Of a stretch of DNA of 64,000 bases, positions 48,676 to 59,527 are shown in pieces. Below the pieces are notes generated by a model. The model was not told the origin of the DNA. It was given only the letters and a program-made list of their open reading frames with translations, and ran no database searches. How positions within the stretch are numbered: the stretch's first letter is position 1; each line of letters starts with the position of its first letter. Origin of the DNA: Xenorhabdus stockiae (GTDB taxonomy: Bacteria > Pseudomonadota > Gammaproteobacteria > Enterobacterales > Enterobacteriaceae); assembly GCF_002632825.1 (NCBI RefSeq), contig NZ_NJAJ01000018.1:31701-95700 (forward strand). Reading direction: 5' to 3'. The position numbers were made by a program, and so were the translations under genes.

Positions 48676-50298
48676 TTAATTTACAGCATACTCATCGGTC
48701 ATTTTTGATGCAGTATATCCCTGATGGTTGTGCTCATATTCTGACATTTTTGGCAGTTCAAATTGAGCAACGGTTCTCACCAATGTATCTGCTTTATCTT
48801 CAAGTGCAGATGCGGCAGCAGCGGATTGTTCCACTAATGCGGCATTTTGCTGAGTGACCTGATCCATCTGGCTCACAGCCTGAGCTACCTGATGAATACC
48901 ACGACTTTGTTCATCGGAAGCCGCCGCAATTTCAGTCATCAGGTCAGTAACCTGATTGACCGACCTGACCAGCTCATCCATAGTTTGTCCGGCATGATTC
49001 ACCAGCTCTGAACCTTGATTAACACGGTGAACAGATTCATCAATCAGAATTTTGATCTCTTTTGCCGCTTCAGCACTGCGTTGCGCCAGATCACGCACTT
49101 CTCCGGCAACCACAGAGAACCCTCTGCCCTGCTCGCCGGCACGTGCTGCTTCAACCGCTGCGTTCAGTGCCAGAATATTGGTCTGGAACGCAATACCGTC
49201 AATCACGCTGATAATTGCACTGATTTTCTTCGAACTATTAGCAATTTCATCCATTGTCGCAACAACACTGCTGGTCTGTTCTCCGCCTTTGGTTGCGATC
49301 TGAGAAGCGGCAACAGCAAGAGCGCTGGCCTGACGGGCATGTTCTGCGTTCTGTTTAACGGTGACGGTCAGCTGTTCCATACTGGCTGCTGTTTCTTCCA
49401 GAGAAGCGGCCTGTTCTTCAGTACGTGAGGATAAATCAGTGTTACCCTGCGTAATTTCCTGAATGCCGATATACATCTGATTAGTATTATCTCGAACCGA
49501 TGATATGGATTTAATCAGCGATCTCTGCATATCGCGTAGTTTTCTGAATATATCGCCGATTTCATCGTCAGTGGTAACAGCAACTTCTTTATCCAGCCGC
49601 CCTTCTGCCACATCCTGAAAACAGGCTCTCATATTGTCAAAAGGCCTGAGCAGGTTACGTTTCAGCCACCAGTGAGCTGCGATAGCAACAATAAACACCA
49701 TCAGAATGGAACCAAAGAACATGGCAACAGCAACTTTATAGTAGAACTCTGCATTCTCTACCGTATCTTCAATATTCTTGTTGAGATACTGCATATAATG
49801 TTTATATGCAAGCTCCATTTTGAGCTGATATTCTTCTGTCGGCTGGTCAAGAAAAGCCTGAAAATCTCCGCCATAAAGAAATTCTTTCATCTCTTTCAGA
49901 GCACTGAAATAGTCCCGATAAGCGCGATCAAGGTCAGTTAATAGACCATCCCTTTTTTCATTCTTTCCTACCTGAGGTAAAGAAGTGAATTGGTTAAAGC
50001 TTCTTTCTGCTTCACTTAATGAATGTTTGAGCAATGCTTCCATTGCATCGATTTGTTCTTTGGGTTGCCCTACTTTTTGAGCAATGGCGATTTTGTTCAG
50101 AGTGTTACGCGTTTGCAATAATGCAGTCCAACTCACGCCCAGGCTATCCCTGCGCTGAGTTCCCAAATCAATTCTTTCGATATATGACTGATCTGTATAA
50201 ATGATTCCCAGCGATAGACCACTGGAAATCATTTGCATAATACAAAACATCATCAGTAATAGATACAAACTGGTTGATATGCGAAGCCTGCCTAACAT
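48676..50298 (-). CDS. Methyl-accepting chemotaxis receptor, Tar/Tap-like position
   Basis: 540 residues. Two transmembrane helices (about 9-32, [20 protein letters not shown]; about 190-212, [20 protein letters not shown]), a four-helix periplasmic domain between them, HAMP, and signalling tip ([20 protein letters not shown]). Unlike the next receptor, it ends TDEYAVN without NWETF, as low-abundance receptors do. Sits where E. coli has tar/tap. Ligand not assigned; [10 protein letters not shown] recalls the arginines that bind aspartate/serine. Confidence 0.9.
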   Translation of the reverse strand: MLGRLRISTSLYLLLMMFCIMQMISSGLSLGIIYTDQSYIERIDLGTQRRDSLGVSWTALLQTRNTLNKIAIAQKVGQPKEQIDAMEALLKHSLSEAERSFNQFTSLPQVGKNEKRDGLLTDLDRAYRDYFSALKEMKEFLYGGDFQAFLDQPTEEYQLKMELAYKHYMQYLNKNIEDTVENAEFYYKVAVAMFFGSILMVFIVAIAAHWWLKRNLLRPFDNMRACFQDVAEGRLDKEVAVTTDDEIGDIFRKLRDMQRSLIKSISSVRDNTNQMYIGIQEITQGNTDLSSRTEEQAASLEETAASMEQLTVTVKQNAEHARQASALAVAASQIATKGGEQTSSVVATMDEIANSSKKISAIISVIDGIAFQTNILALNAAVEAARAGEQGRGFSVVAGEVRDLAQRSAEAAKEIKILIDESVHRVNQGSELVNHAGQTMDELVRSVNQVTDLMTEIAAASDEQSRGIHQVAQAVSQMDQVTQQNAALVEQSAAAASALEDKADTLVRTVAQFELPKMSEYEHNHQGYTASKMTDEYAVN

Positions 50299-50353
50299 GT
50301 AATCACCTCGTTGAACGGCTGCATAATGCAGCCGTAGTTATCGCTATTATTTT

Positions 50354-52057
50354 TTAGAATGTTTCCCAATTAGATGGGTCTTCCACGTCACTGCTTTTCT
50401 TCAGCACGGGAGGATTCGTTTTATTAGCTGGAGGGGTCGGCGATTTTCTCGTCGATAAAACTTCATGTTTTCTTTTTTCAGGCAGCTTCCTGTCTGCCTG
50501 CTCCGGTAACTGAAATATTGCCACTGCTTTGGTCAGGATCATGGCCTGCTCTTCCAGAGCTGCTGCGGCTGCCGCAGACTGTTCGACCAATGATGCGTTC
50601 TGCTGTGTCACTCTATCCATTTCAGAGATAGCAACACCAACCTGAGTGATTCCCCTGCTCTGCTCATCAGATGCTGAGGCAATTTCACCCATGATGTCAG
50701 TTACACGGGTCACTGAGTTGACAATGTTGTTCATTGTCTCACCCGCACTTTCCACCAGCTCAGACCCTGTATCAGTACGGCTGACAGAGTCTTCAATCAG
50801 TGATTTGATCTCTTTTGCAGCTTCGGCACTACGCTGTGCCAGATTGCGGACTTCTCCGGCAACTACGGCAAAACCACGTCCGTGTTCACCTGCACGGGCG
50901 GCCTCTACCGCTGCGTTAAGAGCAAGAATATTGGTCTGGAAGGCGATGGCATCAATCACACCAGTGATATCTGAAATTTTGCGCGAACTATCAGCAATTT
51001 CGTGCATGGTTTGAACAACGTTCGCCACCACTTTGCCACCCTTACGGGCAATTTCGGAAGCATTATCAGCAAGATTACTAGCCTGACGGGCGTTATCAGC
51101 ATTCTGTTTTACTGTTGCGGTGAGTTCTTCCATGCTGGCCGCAGTTTCTTCCAATGAAGCCACCTGCTGCTCAGTACGGGCAGAGAGATCATTGTTACCC
51201 GCAGCAATTTCGCTGGTGCCGGTATAGATGGTTTCGGTGCTGTGATGAACACTTCTGACGGTATTGATTAGCTCTTCCTGCATGTGCTTAAGACCAACAG
51301 ACAACACCCCCATTTCATTATTACCGGAGACATCAATCGTTCTGGTCAAGTCACCTCTTGAGAAGGCTTTAATAGAATCCAACAGGTTATTCAGTGGATC
51401 GATTAATGCTTTGCGTAAACCAATCCAACTCACGGTCATTACACCGATTAACAACACAAAGACAAAAATCAGGCTAATAATGACGTTACGGTAGGCTATA
51501 TCAGCGTCATCTGATACCCGCTCATACAGCTTTTCATTCTGACCCAGATAGAAGATATATTCAGTATCAAATGCGTTTTGATACATGGTAGTTGGTTGGG
51601 CAAAAAATGCTTTAAACTCTTTTTTTGCCAGCAATACATCTAGCTCTTTAAGCGCATTGATATAGACACTATGAGTTTGTTTCAAACGCTGCATACGCTC
51701 TGGATCGCGTATAGACAAGTTCGGCATTTGTTCAAATTGCTGAAAACGGCGTTCTGCACGCTCTAAATTAACCTTAGCCTCTGCTAAAATATCATCAATT
51801 TTGTATTCGCTCTGATCACCGTTTATTTGCATGATGTAGACGATGCCAACACGGTTCAGGTTATTACGGGCCTGCAACAGGTTGATCCAGCTTTCATCAA
51901 GTAATTTTTGCCGCTGCCGCAGTTCATCCAGCGTATCAAAGGCCTTGGTATCATTTTTTATGGAATTAAAAAACAGGCCGCTAGACATAAATTGCAGAGC
52001 ACCAAATAAGATTATGACTGAGATTAGCCCCGTCACTATTTTCATTCGGTTAAACAT
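50354..52057 (-). CDS. tsr: Tsr-like serine-type chemotaxis receptor
   Basis: 567 residues. The N-terminus [20 protein letters not shown] resembles Tsr, with Tsr-like RNNLNRVGI following in the sensor domain. HAMP, methylation helices, and signalling tip are standard; the C-terminus ends SNWETF, the CheR/CheB docking pentapeptide. I start at 52057, with AGGGAAG upstream and a sigma-28 promoter 35-60 bases away; a longer frame to 52189 is not supported. Serine as ligand is by family resemblance only. Confidence 0.92.
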   Translation of the reverse strand: MFNRMKIVTGLISVIILFGALQFMSSGLFFNSIKNDTKAFDTLDELRQRQKLLDESWINLLQARNNLNRVGIVYIMQINGDQSEYKIDDILAEAKVNLERAERRFQQFEQMPNLSIRDPERMQRLKQTHSVYINALKELDVLLAKKEFKAFFAQPTTMYQNAFDTEYIFYLGQNEKLYERVSDDADIAYRNVIISLIFVFVLLIGVMTVSWIGLRKALIDPLNNLLDSIKAFSRGDLTRTIDVSGNNEMGVLSVGLKHMQEELINTVRSVHHSTETIYTGTSEIAAGNNDLSARTEQQVASLEETAASMEELTATVKQNADNARQASNLADNASEIARKGGKVVANVVQTMHEIADSSRKISDITGVIDAIAFQTNILALNAAVEAARAGEHGRGFAVVAGEVRNLAQRSAEAAKEIKSLIEDSVSRTDTGSELVESAGETMNNIVNSVTRVTDIMGEIASASDEQSRGITQVGVAISEMDRVTQQNASLVEQSAAAAAALEEQAMILTKAVAIFQLPEQADRKLPEKRKHEVLSTRKSPTPPANKTNPPVLKKSSDVEDPSNWETF

Positions 52058-52091
52058 GACTTCCCTTGTGTAATAAATTGCTATGCCAGTG

Positions 52092-52118
52092 TTATCGGCA
52101 TCCTTAAAGGGAACTTTA
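52092..52118 (-). promoter_or_regulatory. Sigma-28 promoter of the Tsr-like receptor operon
   Basis: On the minus strand TAAAGTTC (52111-52118), 11-base spacer, GCCGATAA (52092-52099): 15 of 16 bases of the FliA consensus. About 34 bases before the ATG at 52057. It probably drives the two receptors and cheRBYZ. Confidence 0.9.
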
Positions 52119-52164
52119 CGCGTAATACAAAAAATTGAGTTTTTACTGCATTTTTTTTGATCTA

Positions 52165-52237
52165 CAACAAAAACGGGCTGCCTTTTCACGCTGTTATTTG
52201 GCGTGACTCTCTTTATGTGATAAGAGAGTGGCAGCCC
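52165..52237 (-). terminator. Branched (three-way) terminator after cheW
   Basis: On the minus strand GGGCTGCC (52230-52237) pairs with GGCAGCCC (52175-52182). Inside lie two perfect hairpins: ACTCTCTT/AAGAGAGT (52206-52213, 52222-52229) and TCACGC/GCGTGA (52186-52191, 52201-52206, sharing one base). The outer stem is followed by GTTTTTGTTG. It lies 8 bases after the cheW stop and separates motABcheAW from the receptor operon. Confidence 0.82.
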
Positions 52238-52244
52238 TGAATTA

Positions 52245-52742
52245 TCACTCTTTGGCGACAGAATCCACCAGAGCCATTTCTTCGCTGTTAAGCAGTTTTT
52301 CGATATCGACCAAAATCAGCATACGATCTTCAATGGAGCCAAGTCCGGTCAGATACTCTGTTGACAGTGTGACGGCAAATTCCGGAGCAGGACAAATTTG
52401 ATCATCTTTCAGAGAAAGCACATCCGATACACCATCAACAACAATCCCTACAACCCGGTTAAGCAGATTCAGGATGATGACCACGGTGTTATCATTGTAA
52501 GTCACATCTTCCTGAGAAAATTTAATCCGCAAGTCAATAATAGGTACAATTACACCACGCAGATTGGTGATCCCTTTGATAAAAGCAGGCGTATTGGCAA
52601 TGCGGGTGACCTGATCATAACCACGGATTTCCTGCACTTTCAGTATTTCAATTCCATACTCTTCATCACCCAGAGTGAAAACCAGATATTCCTTTCCGGC
52701 TGTTTCTCCTGATAACTTACTGAATTCGTCTATGGCTGGCAT
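52245..52742 (-). CDS. cheW: CheW, receptor-kinase coupling protein
   Basis: 165 residues, one CheW domain ([51 protein letters not shown]) that bridges receptors and CheA. Normal length (167 in E. coli). Last gene of motA-motB-cheA-cheW. Confidence 0.97.
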   Translation of the reverse strand: MPAIDEFSKLSGETAGKEYLVFTLGDEEYGIEILKVQEIRGYDQVTRIANTPAFIKGITNLRGVIVPIIDLRIKFSQEDVTYNDNTVVIILNLLNRVVGIVVDGVSDVLSLKDDQICPAPEFAVTLSTEYLTGLGSIEDRMLILVDIEKLLNSEEMALVDSVAKE

Positions 52743-52814
52743 TGTGTTACCTTCTATCTATTGTGTGTGACTTAAATCTTTGGATATATATCCATCGGGT
52801 ATGACAAAAAAGGG

Positions 52815-55013
52815 TTATTTTTTGTTTGCAAATTCCGCCTTACGCACGGCCAACTGCTCATGGTTAAGTTTCTGCAAAGCAGGAATATCAATGATCAGAG
52901 CAACACTGCCATCGCCCATAATCGTGGCAGCGGAAATACCCGGTACTTTGCGATAGTTACTTTCGATATTTTTAACAACAACCTGATGCTGCCCAACCAG
53001 TTTATCGACCAGTAATGCATAACGGCGTCCCGCACTCTGTACAATCACAGCAATGCCTTTCGTCGGTGCCGTTTCTGCGCCCGGAATGTCAAATATCCGA
53101 TACAGTTCCAGTAAAGGCAGATATTCACCACGCACCTGCAATAGTTTTTCATCTCCCGCCAGCGGATAAATATCTTCCTCCTGCGGCTGTAAGGAACTGA
53201 CCACAGCACTCAGGGGTAAAATGAAGACTTCATCATTCACTTTGACAGACATACCATCCAATATCGCCAAGGTCAGTGGCAGCAAAATACGGATAACTGT
53301 CCCCTTCCCTTCCTGAAAGTTGATCTGGATCTGTCCGCCCATGTCCTGAATGTTACGTTTAACCACATCCATTCCCACACCACGACCAGAAACATCTGTG
53401 ACAATTTCTGCAGTAGAAAATCCGGGGGCGAAGATCAGCATGGCAACTTCTTCATTACTCATGTTTTCATTGACCGCCAGTCCCTGAGACTGAGCTTTGG
53501 CTAAGATCTTCTCACGATTCAGTCCCGCACCATCGTCAATAACTTCAATGCAGATATTGCCACCCTGATGCTCAGCAGCCAGTGTCAGATTACCTGTTTC
53601 CGATTTACCCGCGGCGAGGCGTTTTTCCGGCGTTTCGATACCATGATCAAGGCTATTACGGACTAGATGCGTCAGTGGGTCGATAATTCGTTCGATCAGA
53701 CTCTTATCCAGCTCAGTGGAACTACCAATTAATGTCAGTTCCACTTTTTTGTTCAGCTTACCCGCCAGATCCCGCACCAGACGTGGATAACGACTGAACA
53801 CATATTCCATCGGCATCATTCGGATCGACATAACAGATTCCTGCAAATCACGGGAATTTCGCTGCAATTGCGCCATACAACTCAGCAATTCGCTGTGTAT
53901 TGTCGGTTCCAGAGCATCACAGTGCTGTGCCAGCATAGATTGAGTAATAACTAATTCACCCACCAGATTAATAAGCTGATCGACTTTCTCAACGGCGACA
54001 CGAATACTGGAAGATTCTACACGCTGACGCGGAGAACCCGCCATCGGACGAGGTGCCGGACGACCCGCTTCAGTAACATCAGTTTTTTTCTTGGTATCAG
54101 CCGATGATGACGCTGGTAATTGAGCCAACTCCTTTTCCACATCAGGAGTGGAGTCTATTGTATTAGCCGTTACCGAAGCTTCCTGTACCGTAGGCTGAGT
54201 CGTATTTTCTTCTGTTTTTACTTCAACCTGTTGAGACTCTACTACAGGCAAGAAGGTTATCTGTTCTGGCTCAACCACAAAACACAATACCGCGGTGATA
54301 TCATCTTCTGTTGCAGAGGTGATTAAAGAAGCTTCAAGGCTGTCTGTTGTTTGTTCGACATCATAAATTTCACCAAGATGCCCCAACTCATCTTTCATCA
54401 AAGCAACTTCGCGCTCTTTCAGCCCGGATAGGTGAACACGGATCCGTCCCTGTTCTGTGGCTGAAGCGGGAGTTGTCATCAGAAGATTTTTTTCTTCAGG
54501 CTGTTCTACAGGTGCTACGTGTTCTTCCTGCTTTTCCTGAATTTCTGCTACATGCTGAATAATCTCTTCCGTTACAGGTTCAAATTCAGATGGTTCAGTA
54601 GAATCAGCGATATTCTGCTGCTCTTCCTGTAACTCTAATGCAAGTTGGCGCAATGTTTCGCAGATATAATTAAATGTATCTTCATCTGGCTCCTGAGAAC
54701 TTTTATAGGCATCCAGTTGTTGCTGCATAATATCTTTCGCTTCTAAAAACAGGTTGATAATGTCAGTTGTCAGGCGTATTTCGTCACGTCTGGCACTATC
54801 CAGCAGATTCTCTAAAACATGCGTGGTTTGTTGCAGTTTGGAAAAACCAAAAGTCGCAGCGCCCCCTTTAATCGAGTGGGCGCTGCGAAAAATGGCATTC
54901 AGCTGTTCATGGTCAGGCTCATCGGCATCGAGCAGCAATAAATGCTGCTCCATATCCGCCAATAGTTCATCTGCCTCATCAAAAAAAGTCTGATAAAACG
55001 CGGTAATATCCAT
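52815..55013 (-). CDS. cheA: CheA, chemotaxis histidine kinase
   Basis: 732 residues, longer than E. coli CheA (654). P1 with phospho-His in FRSAHSIKGGAATFGF (about 48); P2 and long acidic linkers, about 130-330; P3 dimer helices (VEKVDQLINLVGELVITQ); P4 kinase (LTHLVRNSLDHGIETPEKR, VIDDGAGLNREK, GRGVGMDVVKRNIQ); P5 CheW-like end. The extra length lies in the linkers around P2, rich in Glu, Gln and Thr. Six bases after motB. Confidence 0.97.
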   Translation of the reverse strand: MDITAFYQTFFDEADELLADMEQHLLLLDADEPDHEQLNAIFRSAHSIKGGAATFGFSKLQQTTHVLENLLDSARRDEIRLTTDIINLFLEAKDIMQQQLDAYKSSQEPDEDTFNYICETLRQLALELQEEQQNIADSTEPSEFEPVTEEIIQHVAEIQEKQEEHVAPVEQPEEKNLLMTTPASATEQGRIRVHLSGLKEREVALMKDELGHLGEIYDVEQTTDSLEASLITSATEDDITAVLCFVVEPEQITFLPVVESQQVEVKTEENTTQPTVQEASVTANTIDSTPDVEKELAQLPASSSADTKKKTDVTEAGRPAPRPMAGSPRQRVESSSIRVAVEKVDQLINLVGELVITQSMLAQHCDALEPTIHSELLSCMAQLQRNSRDLQESVMSIRMMPMEYVFSRYPRLVRDLAGKLNKKVELTLIGSSTELDKSLIERIIDPLTHLVRNSLDHGIETPEKRLAAGKSETGNLTLAAEHQGGNICIEVIDDGAGLNREKILAKAQSQGLAVNENMSNEEVAMLIFAPGFSTAEIVTDVSGRGVGMDVVKRNIQDMGGQIQINFQEGKGTVIRILLPLTLAILDGMSVKVNDEVFILPLSAVVSSLQPQEEDIYPLAGDEKLLQVRGEYLPLLELYRIFDIPGAETAPTKGIAVIVQSAGRRYALLVDKLVGQHQVVVKNIESNYRKVPGISAATIMGDGSVALIIDIPALQKLNHEQLAVRKAEFANKK

Positions 55014-55019
55014 CGTTAC

Positions 55020-56021
55020 TTACTCTGTCACCTTATTAGGATCACTTGCCGATTCAATATTTGTCTGTTCCGGCACAGTGATTTCATTGGATTGTCCGGT
55101 GGGTTGCTGAGAAGGCGTTCCCTCATTCGAATCCATTCTGATGACTTCTTGTATATCCATACTACTGTTAGCGGTCATGGCGTTGCCGCCACTGTTTTCC
55201 TGCTCAATCCGTTGTTCTGCTTCTTTATTCAGAACAATAATACTGATACGGCGATTGACAGGAGCATCAGCAGGAATTCCCTTCTGCATACTGACGGTAG
55301 ATGCCATTCCAACAACTCGCATAATTTTGGATTCATCCAGACCACCAATTAGCAGCTCCCGTCTTGACGCATTCGCCCTGTCTGAAGACAGTTCCCAGTT
55401 ACTGTAACCACGTTGTCCACTGATATATTGCAGATTATCAGTATGACCCGACAGGCTGACCTTATTTGGAATACTATTTAAGATCGGCGCAATCGCCTGC
55501 AAAATGTCACTCATGTGGTTTTCGACTTTCGCACTACCAATCATGAACATCGGACGATTTTCCCGGTCGATGATCTGAATACGTAAACCTTCATCCATCA
55601 TGTCAATCAATAAATGAGGACGTAGTGCTTTAAGACGAGGATCGGTGATGATCAACTGATCGAGTTGCTGACGTAACCGATCCAAACGACGGCGATCTTC
55701 ACTGACTTCAACCTGTTTGGTTTGGCGGAAGACTTCTCCATCCTGCTGGAAAACATCATCCCCTCCCCCCGGGATCGGATTTGTTGTATCACTACTTTGC
55801 TGACCCTTGTTTATTGCAACCTGCAAGGGAGTACGAAAATATTCGGCAATGCTGGTTAATTCCTGCGGGCTGGCAATCGATATCAGCCACATGACCAGAA
55901 AAAATGCCATCATTGCAGTCATAAAATCGGCATAGGCAATTTTCCATGACCCACCATGATGATGCTGGCCATGTCTTTTGCGCTTTTTTACTCTGACGAC
56001 AGTAACATTATTCGCTCTCAT
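55020..56021 (-). CDS. motB: MotB, stator protein
   Basis: 333 residues. Transmembrane helix with the proton-carrying Asp ([20 protein letters not shown]), plug, then the OmpA-like peptidoglycan-binding domain ([26 protein letters not shown]). The basic N-terminus ([16 protein letters not shown]) is typical. The C-terminal tail from about 270 is low-complexity and variable. Two bases after motA. Confidence 0.96.
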   Translation of the reverse strand: MRANNVTVVRVKKRKRHGQHHHGGSWKIAYADFMTAMMAFFLVMWLISIASPQELTSIAEYFRTPLQVAINKGQQSSDTTNPIPGGGDDVFQQDGEVFRQTKQVEVSEDRRRLDRLRQQLDQLIITDPRLKALRPHLLIDMMDEGLRIQIIDRENRPMFMIGSAKVENHMSDILQAIAPILNSIPNKVSLSGHTDNLQYISGQRGYSNWELSSDRANASRRELLIGGLDESKIMRVVGMASTVSMQKGIPADAPVNRRISIIVLNKEAEQRIEQENSGGNAMTANSSMDIQEVIRMDSNEGTPSQQPTGQSNEITVPEQTNIESASDPNKVTE

Positions 56022-56023
56022 AA

Positions 56024-56905
56024 TTATTCTTCAGCTTCTTGTTGTACGGGGGCTTTAACCCTGCGAACATGCTCTTCAAGTTCTGTAAATGAAGGACGAT
56101 CTGTGAGGAATAATGTTTTACGACCAAACTCAACCGCGATCTGTGGAGCATAACCATTCAGGCTGGAAAGCAGAGTCACTTTGATACACTGCATCATTTT
56201 TATCTGCTCGCTGCTGCGCTGACGTAACAACGTTGCCAGTGGAGACACAAAACCGTAGGCCAGTAAGATCCCGAGGAATGTCCCTACCATTGCATGAGCA
56301 ATCAATACGCCAAGTTCACCTGCTGGTCTATCTGCCGAACCCAGTGCATTAACAACCCCCATCACAGCTGCAACGATACCGAATGCTGGTAATGAATCCC
56401 CCACCATTGCCAGGCTGGTCGCAGGGACTTCACTTTCCTGCTCATAAGTCTCGATCTCTTCATCCATCAGGGCTTCGATCTCATGTGGATTCATATTGCC
56501 GCTGACGATCAAGCGCATATAATCCGTGATGAAGTTCATCAGGTAAGGATCTTGTAATAAACGGGGATACTGTGTGAAGATGTCACTTTGTTGCGGATTC
56601 TCAATATCACGCTCAAGAGACAAAAGCCCATGCTGGCGGGATTTGGATAAAAGACGGAACTGCAAAGCCATCAGATCCATGTACATAGCTTTATTGTATT
56701 TTGATCTACGCAATATTTTTGGTAAAACACGCAATGTCGCCTTTATCGCCTTACCATTGTTACCGACGATAAAAGCCCCAATACCCGCACCTGCAATAAT
56801 CAAAAATTCCGCTGGCTGATAAAGTGCGCCCATGTGGCCACCGACGAGCAGATAGCCTCCAATCACCGCACCAAAAACCACGATATATCCTAAAAGTACT
56901 AACAC
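56024..56905 (-). CDS. motA: MotA, stator protein
   Basis: 293 residues, four transmembrane helices ([74 protein letters not shown]). The Pro residue at PAFG and the charged cytosolic loop contact FliG. Normal length (295). First gene of the operon; the 134-base gap to flhC carries its promoter, but no sigma-28 match was found there by eye. Confidence 0.96.
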   Translation of the reverse strand: MLVLLGYIVVFGAVIGGYLLVGGHMGALYQPAEFLIIAGAGIGAFIVGNNGKAIKATLRVLPKILRRSKYNKAMYMDLMALQFRLLSKSRQHGLLSLERDIENPQQSDIFTQYPRLLQDPYLMNFITDYMRLIVSGNMNPHEIEALMDEEIETYEQESEVPATSLAMVGDSLPAFGIVAAVMGVVNALGSADRPAGELGVLIAHAMVGTFLGILLAYGFVSPLATLLRQRSSEQIKMMQCIKVTLLSSLNGYAPQIAVEFGRKTLFLTDRPSFTELEEHVRRVKAPVQQEAEE

Positions 56906-57039
56906 GCGATATCCTTTAGCTAAGTTGGTGAGCAGATGGGATTTGAACAGGGAGAATTAATAAATGAAGAGGAGGATTGTAGATTACAGGCCAGAATGAC
57001 CAAAACCTGTAACCTAAGTTTTCACTTTCCCATTTAAAT

Positions 57040-57621
57040 TCACATAGCTTGCTGAGCAAATCCATCCAGCAGTTGTGAATTAGTATCGGCAGGTTGCGCG
57101 GAAAGTTTACGTTTTTTTACCGCCCTTGAAGGCGGTTGGCAAAGACTACAAACAAAGCTGTTAACCGGCTGGTGTGCATGTGTGATAAAAGTCCCACCAC
57201 AACAGCGACACTCAGTTGGCTGCAACATCCCACTATCGACGAAACGAATGAGTGTCCAAGCCCTGGTCAGAGCTAAAACGGGCGCATCTCCGTCAGACGG
57301 GGGACATTGCTCAAGATAGAGCCTATAAGACTTAACTACAGCCTCAACACCTGCACAATGCCCACTTTTCAACAGGAAACGGTAAGCATTATAGAACATG
57401 GAAGAATGAATATTCTGTTCCCATGTCATAAACCAATCCGTTGAAAAGGGAAGCATCCCTTTAGGCGGGGGGCTTCCCCGCAACTCTTTATACAGCCTGA
57501 TCAACCTTCCTCTGCTTAACTGCGTTTCACTTTCAAGCATCTGTAAGCGTGCGCCTAAAGTGATGAGCTCCATTGCCAGCTGAATATCTTTAGCTTCTTG
57601 GACAATACTTTTTTCAGCCAT
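57040..57621 (-). CDS. flhC: FlhC, master flagellar regulator subunit
   Basis: 193 residues. With FlhD forms the activator of class 2 flagellar promoters. The cysteine cluster [15 protein letters not shown] and VCSLCQPP makes the zinc site of the FlhD4C2 complex. N-terminal [20 protein letters not shown] matches. Starts 2 bases after flhD. Confidence 0.97.
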   Translation of the reverse strand: MAEKSIVQEAKDIQLAMELITLGARLQMLESETQLSRGRLIRLYKELRGSPPPKGMLPFSTDWFMTWEQNIHSSMFYNAYRFLLKSGHCAGVEAVVKSYRLYLEQCPPSDGDAPVLALTRAWTLIRFVDSGMLQPTECRCCGGTFITHAHQPVNSFVCSLCQPPSRAVKKRKLSAQPADTNSQLLDGFAQQAM

Positions 57622-57623
57622 CT

Positions 57624-57974
57624 TTATGCTCTTTTCTTCATTGAAGTGTCATCCTGAGCGGACAACTGCTGAAAAAGATGAGTGGACAACAAAATACCTG
57701 TATGAATTTGTTGTAGATCGTCCACCCGCGATTCCTTCGTCAGCTGCTGTACGGTTTCGTGATCTTCAAACCGAAAATGGCAAATCAGTTGGTTGGTTTC
57801 AGCTAATTTTACTAACTGAGGCAATGTCAGCTCGGCCAACGTATCAGCCATCGATTCACTAATACCTAAACGGAACATCGCAGACGCTTTCTCATGGTTA
57901 ATTAGCCGTTGTGCTAAAAGCAAATACGATAAATTTATGTCATAAATATGTTTGAGCAATTCAACCGTACTCAT
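57624..57974 (-). CDS. flhD: FlhD, master flagellar regulator subunit
   Basis: 116 residues: [79 protein letters not shown]. Start at 57974 gives exactly the E. coli length; an ATG at 58010 adds 12 residues with no support. A perfect CRP-type site lies about 320 bases upstream. Confidence 0.97.
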   Translation of the reverse strand: MSTVELLKHIYDINLSYLLLAQRLINHEKASAMFRLGISESMADTLAELTLPQLVKLAETNQLICHFRFEDHETVQQLTKESRVDDLQQIHTGILLSTHLFQQLSAQDDTSMKKRA

Positions 57975-59527
57975 TTCTATATATCCCGTCCGATTACATG
58001 AAAAAATCAATTAAGTGATCAAAGAATCACTCACGACAAAATTACCAGTAGCATGAGATTCAATAATCTCCGACATAACTGAAATATACATCTTTAGCCA
58101 GAGCAGTAACTGTCCTTTGTATTACTCTTGGGATCGCCCAATTTCTAAAATATTTCGGTAATGGATTGTAAAAGTATTATTGCGTCATCTGGATAATGAA
58201 CTTGCCACAATTGATTAAGAATATTCTTAATACTAATTAACTTTACTCCTGAATCATCAACTTATACAACGGAGAATATATGTCATTTTAAATACTATGT
58301 GACATACATCACAAAACTGACATTTTTTATTATGATTCTAGCTCATTAACTATTCAAGCAACTGAAAAGACAAAATAGTCCACAATTAATAAGTTAAATT
58401 ATTTAAATAAAAATATTAGAGACTGTTTTTTGTTTTATACGATCTATTAAACTTATAAATTTAAAATAACAAGAAAAAATCCTTCCTTTAGCCAAATTAT
58501 CAAAATCTTATTAAAATTTGTTTCGTGATAATGTAGGTAGGCACTCATCTTCCACTATTAGTTGATTTAGATCATAGTTATGCCAAATTTATTAATTATA
58601 TGTGAATACTAGTTATTAAAAAGATACCAGTCTGATCATTTTTAGTTTACGATTGCTTTTTTTTTAAACAGAAAAAAGCCTGTACTGACAGCATTTTAAG
58701 TACAAATATCATTCAGGTCGCAAAAATAAGATAAAATACAGTATGATGTTGAAATCAAAAAACATCTGCACATCTCCCCCAGAACAACAGTAACCAATAA
58801 AACTCCTATACCTCAACAAATCCTACCACTTAACAAATCCATCAGCACATCACCAGCCAGTCAACATTGATTAATTTAACTAATCAAAATAAACCCTAAA
58901 CATGACGAATTTTGACATTATTTTAACGAAAACCACATTAGTCACCATTTCCGTACATTGGCTATTCCATAAGCTTAAATCATAAGTAAAATTTATAATA
59001 TATATCTCGGCTAATTTCACAAATGTTAAGAATAATAAATGATTATGATACCCATCACACCAAAGCGATTAATGGTCATTCCTCAGAAAAAAACAACCTT
59101 TTACTGAAATTAATTCCCTTAAATAGGTAGTATTGGGAAATAAAATAATAACTAAATGCAAATTTACCAATAACTTCTTATATCATAAAATCAAATTAAA
59201 AGAATAATAAATAATTTAAATAAAATACTAATCCAGTAATAAAAGAAAATAAAAAACAAAAGAAAGTTATTCTTCTTAATTTAAAATATAAATAATAACC
59301 AGTCATATAAAGAGATGGTTCAAATTAAAAAAATAGCATGTAAATATAATTCTATTACACCGTTAAATTTATCATTATTATGATAGCAACTTCATAATCA
59401 GGAATAACATCTATACCTATTCTAAATATCTACTAAAAACCATTAATATTGGCAGTAAATAGTATAGAAATTACATGAGCCATTTTCTTAATCAAGATAG
59501 AACAAGATACCAGTTAATGAGGATTAT
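57975..59527 (-). promoter_or_regulatory. flhDC upstream region, AT-rich
   Basis: About 1,550 bases without a gene, very AT-rich. It holds the flhD leader and promoter(s), including a CRP-type site at 58298-58313. By analogy with E. coli this region would take inputs from several regulators. I found no other clear site, and no reading frame worth naming in either strand; the part near 59300-59527 may be decayed DNA like the neighbouring mgtB remnant. Confidence 0.5.
58298..58313 (-). promoter_or_regulatory. CRP-type binding site upstream of flhDC
   Basis: TGTGACATACATCACA is a perfect TGTGA-N6-TCACA palindrome, the CRP consensus. About 320 bases before the flhD ATG on the flhDC side. In E. 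coli, cAMP-CRP activates flhDC from a site about 70 bases upstream of its start, so a start near 58234 and a leader of about 260 bases would fit. Confidence 0.75.

Noticed and set aside
58011..59500. Small RNA or gene in the flhD upstream gap
   Set aside because: Very AT-rich DNA without a convincing promoter-hairpin-T-run combination or coding pattern.
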